Shown one piece after another: positions 16,870 through 20,000 of a DNA stretch of 20,000 bases. The stretch's first letter is position 1, and each line of letters begins with the position of its first letter. This DNA is from Sphaeroforma sirkka. Its lineage: Eukaryota > Opisthokonta > Ichthyosporea > Ichthyophonida. The translations under genes were made by a program, and so were the position numbers. The notes under the pieces are model-generated. The model had not been told where the DNA came from, searched no databases, and worked only from the letters and a program-made list of their open reading frames with translations. Location of the stretch: NCBI GenBank assembly GCA_001586965.3, contig LUCW03001795.1, positions 7,501 through 27,500 on the forward strand. The letters are read 5' to 3'.

Positions 16870-17142
16870 TACTAGATTATACCATTTCTTTTAGATTAAT
16901 TTCTGGTGTATCAACCAGATGGTGCAATTATACGCAATACTCATTCTAATACATCTATTACATACCTTGGATTGTAGGCCAGTTTTGGATATTATATCCA
17001 GGTCTATGCCTAATATATTAGTGTCATTCGTGCCGGCTGTGTCTATTCTTGGCGACATATTTAGCATCGCTTGTTTAGACATCCCAGAAAACACTTCGCC
17101 TAAACGCGATTCCAATATCGTATTTTTTTCTTCAAGCGGCAT
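11444..17142 (-). CDS. Large ankyrin-repeat protein with disordered N-terminal region (7 exons)
   Basis: Coding exons on the minus strand are 17142-16966, 16623-14040, 13850-13746, 13532-13222, 13077-12948, 12780-12541 and 12297-11444. The junction phases (0,1,1,0,1,1) agree throughout and give 1,466 residues. Donors are all GTATGT or GTGTGT. Branch-like CTAAC/CTGAC motifs precede most acceptors, including a perfect TACTAAC in intron 2. The first ATG follows an in-frame TAA at 17161-17163, but see the upstream open frame. Residues 60 to about 950 are Ser/Asn/Gln/His-rich and probably disordered, with acidic patches near 270-300. About 955-1102 is a more compact block that I do not recognise. 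Ankyrin repeats follow at about 1151-1183 ([10 protein letters not shown]), 1184-1216 ([14 protein letters not shown]) and 1217-1255 ([19 protein letters not shown]), with a partial fourth (STPLECA). The tail is Ser/Thr-rich and ends in an acidic [13 protein letters not shown] segment. Ankyrin repeats generally bind proteins, so a scaffold or regulator is likely; no enzyme motif is seen. Confidence 0.9.
12358..12387. repeat. TA microsatellite in intron 6 of the ankyrin gene
   Basis: A TA run with imperfect edges lies about 60 bases upstream of the acceptor of the last coding exon. Neighbouring CATACA-type words suggest an eroded longer tract. Confidence 0.9.
16747..16867. repeat. TA microsatellites in intron 1 of the ankyrin gene
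   Basis: Two TA tracts (about 16747-16797 and 16801-16867) are separated by TTTG and interrupted by GTA and CAT variants. They occupy about a third of the 342-base intron 1 and generate spurious YI-repeat open frames. Confidence 0.95.
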
Positions 17143-17145
17143 TGT

Positions 17146-17530
17146 ATACCGAAGTGTTGTTTAAACTTCGATGTGCTCTCTATTGTCTGAATTATCCTTA
17201 CAAGGTTTCTTAATTGAAGTGAAATAGAAGGCCGAGGGTGATCATAAATTTGGGCTACTTCCGCTTCCAAATTAACAAACAGTCTTTCACGCCGAATGCA
17301 GCGCTTATAAGAAGGAATAAAACGGCGTACACATGTGTAGAACTATATTTCAATTGAAACTATACCTGACAACGCCTCTGTAACAGATACAAAAGTGTGA
17401 GGTATAACTACCATCTATACGCATTCATCCGTATATTTATGCCTTGTGTAAAATTCTTCATGGTGGTATAAGCTTTTGGCGAGGAAATGTTTCACAATAT
17501 TTCTTAGCGCAAACGCAGCGACGGGTGAGA
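17146..17530 (-). other. Long open frame upstream of the ankyrin gene start, broken by two TAG codons
   Basis: One minus-strand frame runs from about 17530 to beyond 17146 with only two stops, both TAG, at about 17415-17417 and 17343-17345. The last segment (17342 down to 17146, about 65 codons) reads like protein, with blocks such as RRFIPSYKRCIRRERL, EVAQIYDHPRPSISL and NLVRIIQTIESTSKF. It overlaps the ankyrin gene's first codons in another frame and would join that frame if the seven-T run at 17122-17128 were one base longer. It could be a missed 5' exon, a frameshift from a homopolymer miscall, a decayed element, or a chance open frame in a 5' UTR. Confidence 0.3.
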
Positions 17531-17532
17531 AA

Positions 17533-17544
17533 ATTTATATAAAT
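17533..17544 (-). promoter_or_regulatory. Possible TATA box
   Basis: ATTTATATAAAT is a perfect 12-base palindrome containing TATATAAA. It lies about 390 bases upstream of the first ATG of the ankyrin gene, so it would imply a 5' UTR of about 350 bases. In AT-rich intergenic DNA such a word is not strong evidence. Confidence 0.3.
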
Positions 17545-17865
17545 GGTTCCCAGGTTTTTGACCAATAATATTTCGACATTGCAAACTTTTTTTCCTTGGC
17601 GATTTTCAACTGTTATATTTTACTCCTTTTAAAACTCTCTCAGCATAACCCATTGGCCAGCATTGGTCTTTTTTTTACTTCAGCGCCTATGCGGGCTACT
17701 CTCTATCTCGCTCTCTCTCGCTTTGAGTTTGTTGTGTGAAAACTCAGAACTGAAACTCACTGACAAGAAACGAAAAACTGCATTTACACAGTGACAGTAC
17801 ACTGTTGACTGTACAGTGAACTCTGACTCAACTCTGCTGACTTCATTTCGGGGCCAGTATTTACT

Positions 17866-17896
17866 GGGGACCGGGGGGGGTCTGGGGCTTTGGGGG
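17866..17896 (+). other. Four-run G-quadruplex motif
   Basis: Runs of 4, 8, 4 and 5 G are separated by loops of 3, 3 and 4 bases, matching the usual rule for intramolecular quadruplex formation. It lies on the template strand of the ankyrin gene, about 725 bases upstream of its ATG, in otherwise AT-rich DNA. Confidence 0.75.
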
Positions 17897-17923
17897 CTGT
17901 GATTTTTTTAATTACAGGTTTTT

Positions 17924-18166
17924 TTATATATATGCAAAACGTAAATATTTACTTCCTGGTGAAATGACGCTCGCGTCTAAACTAAACGGTGCCGAAATTT
18001 GAAAACGTATTGCGTAAAATATTTTTGTAGTCCAAAAACTGAGGAGATGTCGAGCGCAGTCTAATAAAATGGGCCGTTTCCAATCTATGAATTCATTGGT
18101 CATTGCTGTAGCAATGGCGTAACCTAGCAAAAAATATGTTGAAATGAACATGACAACCGTATGCAA
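17924..18166 (-). other. Unrecognised 80-codon open frame
   Basis: An ATG-initiated frame of 80 codons, rich in aromatic and aliphatic residues, includes the word MTNEFIDWKRPILLDCARH. I assign no family. It has no visible splice partner, and its position upstream of the ankyrin gene could equally mean a decayed repeat. It is listed so that the stretch is not left blank. Confidence 0.2.
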
Positions 18167-19730
18167 CTAGCCAATAGGTAGTTCTGAATAAACTGACGAA
18201 ACTACTCTCAATGACCTTAATAAAGCTTCGGCCTTCGAAGTATGCTTAATAAATTGTAAAAGCAAGCGCTTCTGCAAATATTTGTCATTTTGTGAATAAA
18301 TACCTCTTTACTCTGCCGTAGTAGTAGCCACTTCTCAGTACTATTTATGGCTGGCACTTGGCAGTGGCAATTTTTTTAAATACATGATGGTATTTGGTAC
18401 TCTTTCTACAACTTACACATTTTTTTTTTAAATAGTAGTAGATCGGTTGGAACGCGTAACGCAAAGTGGCAAACTGTATGGCATTTCACCGCCCGGATGA
18501 TCTTACAACTGAATCTTGGACTTCTTTTGCCTCCTCTTTAAAAAAAAAAAAGGTTTTGAGATGCTCCCGGTTACGCTATTGTACATACTACAATCATTTC
18601 TGATTTTTTAGACTCTTCCGCATTTATATATCAATCATTGACCGAGTGTCCGGTGCGGCGGTGTGCATGTGGTGGTGTGATACACTTATCAAGTGGCAAT
18701 CTTATATTCCATCTTTAGTATCAAGTAGAAATCCTATATCCCATCAGTATCAAGTAGTAGTATTATATCCCATCTTTAGTATCAAGTGGCAATCATATAT
18801 CCCATAGCTTTAGAAAATTGAACTTGAACTTGAGGGGGGAAATATTCTATGAGTATTAATTATGTATACTTTAAAAAGTTTTTTAGGAATATACACCAAA
18901 TAGATTTGTGTTGCGATCTTACACAACAAGAAGAGAACATCTGCACAGCAGTGCCTAAATTTGTAGGCTATTTCAAATGTTAGGTATCAGATTTCAAGAT
19001 CTCTCGATGTTCAACCAATTCGGTTCTCCCTGGAGTATGCACAGTGGCTTTACGCAATATTTTCACTATTTTTTGTACGACTCATGAAGTGACTTGTAAT
19101 TACGATTGCACAAACTGTTTTGTGTGCTCGACGCGATTCGTAACTTCCTTGGGCTTGCCTTCTGCAGATGGTGAGCAGCTTTGAACTCATGAACTCGCAT
19201 GGTAATAGTAGACAACATCAATTTGCTGTTGCAGTTCATCACATAATCTTCTACGCCTATGTTCTACTAGTTGATACTAGTTAGAATATGGATACATGGA
19301 ACCGAAAAGACTCCGATGCCGCATGGCTTCGAAATATCCTGACAAATGGTATATTACATGCGCACAGTCAAATTTTGTCAATATGTAAGCGTGTAGCAGA
19401 TTCAAAAGTGTTACTTGCTGTATGAGCACACCAGAGTTTTCCTTGAGCGTGTCATTCTAATGTCCAAATGTTAAGTTGAACTAAGTATGCAGCCTGCTTT
19501 GTGTGCCAGTGAATTCTCATACGTAAACAAGCATACAACCACACGGACAGTGGCAGTGGCTGATGGGGTAGTAGATTCTATTCAGCTTAGCGACCGGCTC
19601 CCTTTCCTGCAATACACCAATATGCAGGCAGAATTAATGATACAAGCTTAGCTAAACAACGTACATGAATACATAATACTAAGAAATGACTGAAAATGGA
19701 GACCTACAGGATTTGTTTACATGTACGTTT
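18167..19730. other. Region without recognisable genes
   Basis: Apart from the minisatellite at 18686-18805, this stretch holds short A/T homopolymers and no open frame that looks coding on either strand. It may be intergenic or part of an intron of a gene lying mainly outside the window. Confidence 0.5.
18686..18805. repeat. Minisatellite, four units of about 28-32 bases
   Basis: Each unit carries (AG)TATCAAGT, then GGCAAT or a variant, then TATATCCCAT. Units differ by substitutions and by presence or absence of CTTT between them. Confidence 0.85.
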
Positions 19731-19732
19731 TG

Positions 19733-20000
19733 TATATGTATATATTTATATCATAGACATAAATATATATACATATATATGTACGTATGTATACATGTAT
19801 ATATATATATGTATATTATATATATATCTATCTATCTATACATTGTTTGTGTGCCTGTGGATCTATATATATATATATATAATTGGTATATACCTATCTT
19901 TGTTTGTATGTATGTATATATGTGTATACTTTTTTTGTATGCATATACCTACAGACACACATATATATATATATATTCATATATATGAGTGTGTGTGTTT
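19733..20000. repeat. TA/GTAT microsatellite-rich right edge
   Basis: Alternating TA, GTAT and CTAT tracts run to the window end, broken by short unique pieces. The roughly 100-codon plus-strand YI-rich frame here is a repeat artefact. Confidence 0.85.

Overview
The window looks like nuclear DNA of an intron-rich eukaryote. It has GT-AG introns of about 140 to 1,180 bases, CTAAC/CTGAC-type branch points, long TA microsatellites and many minisatellites. Only two genes could be supported in 20 kb, both on the minus strand. The CHORD-CHORD-CS fusion is an animal-type architecture (plant RAR1 lacks the CS domain). With the gene density and low-complexity coding, this suggests a unicellular relative of animals or a similar protist. 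That placement is inference, not seen directly.

Layout from left to right. Bases 1-1168 are non-coding with three unrelated minisatellites. Bases 1169-7127 hold an eight-exon CHORDC1 (morgana/CHP-1) orthologue of 302 residues, assembled here by matching splice sites, reading phase and domain homology. Its introns carry a striking 13-copy minisatellite that repeats the gene's own 5' splice site, two tandem duplications, AT-rich hairpins and a TA tract of about 125 bases. Bases 7128-7749 are its upstream region. Bases 7750-11633 are a nearly perfect 1.94-kb tandem duplication whose right copy contains the true 3' end of the next gene and whose left copy carries a severed 190-base piece of it. 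Bases 11444-17142 hold a seven-exon gene for a predicted 1,466-residue ankyrin-repeat protein. It has a long Ser/Asn/Gln-rich disordered N-terminal part, an unrecognised compact block, three to four ankyrin repeats and an acidic tail. Bases 17143-20000 are its upstream region, with a TATA-like palindrome, a puzzling long open frame, a G-quadruplex motif, a four-copy minisatellite and, at the right end, TA/GTAT microsatellites.

The two genes are co-oriented but nothing in the sequence links their functions. The CHORD protein is expected to be an HSP90 co-chaperone. The ankyrin protein is probably a phospho-regulated scaffold, judged from its ankyrin repeats and repeated R-x-x-S motifs. No tRNA, rRNA, CRISPR array or autonomous mobile element was recognised.
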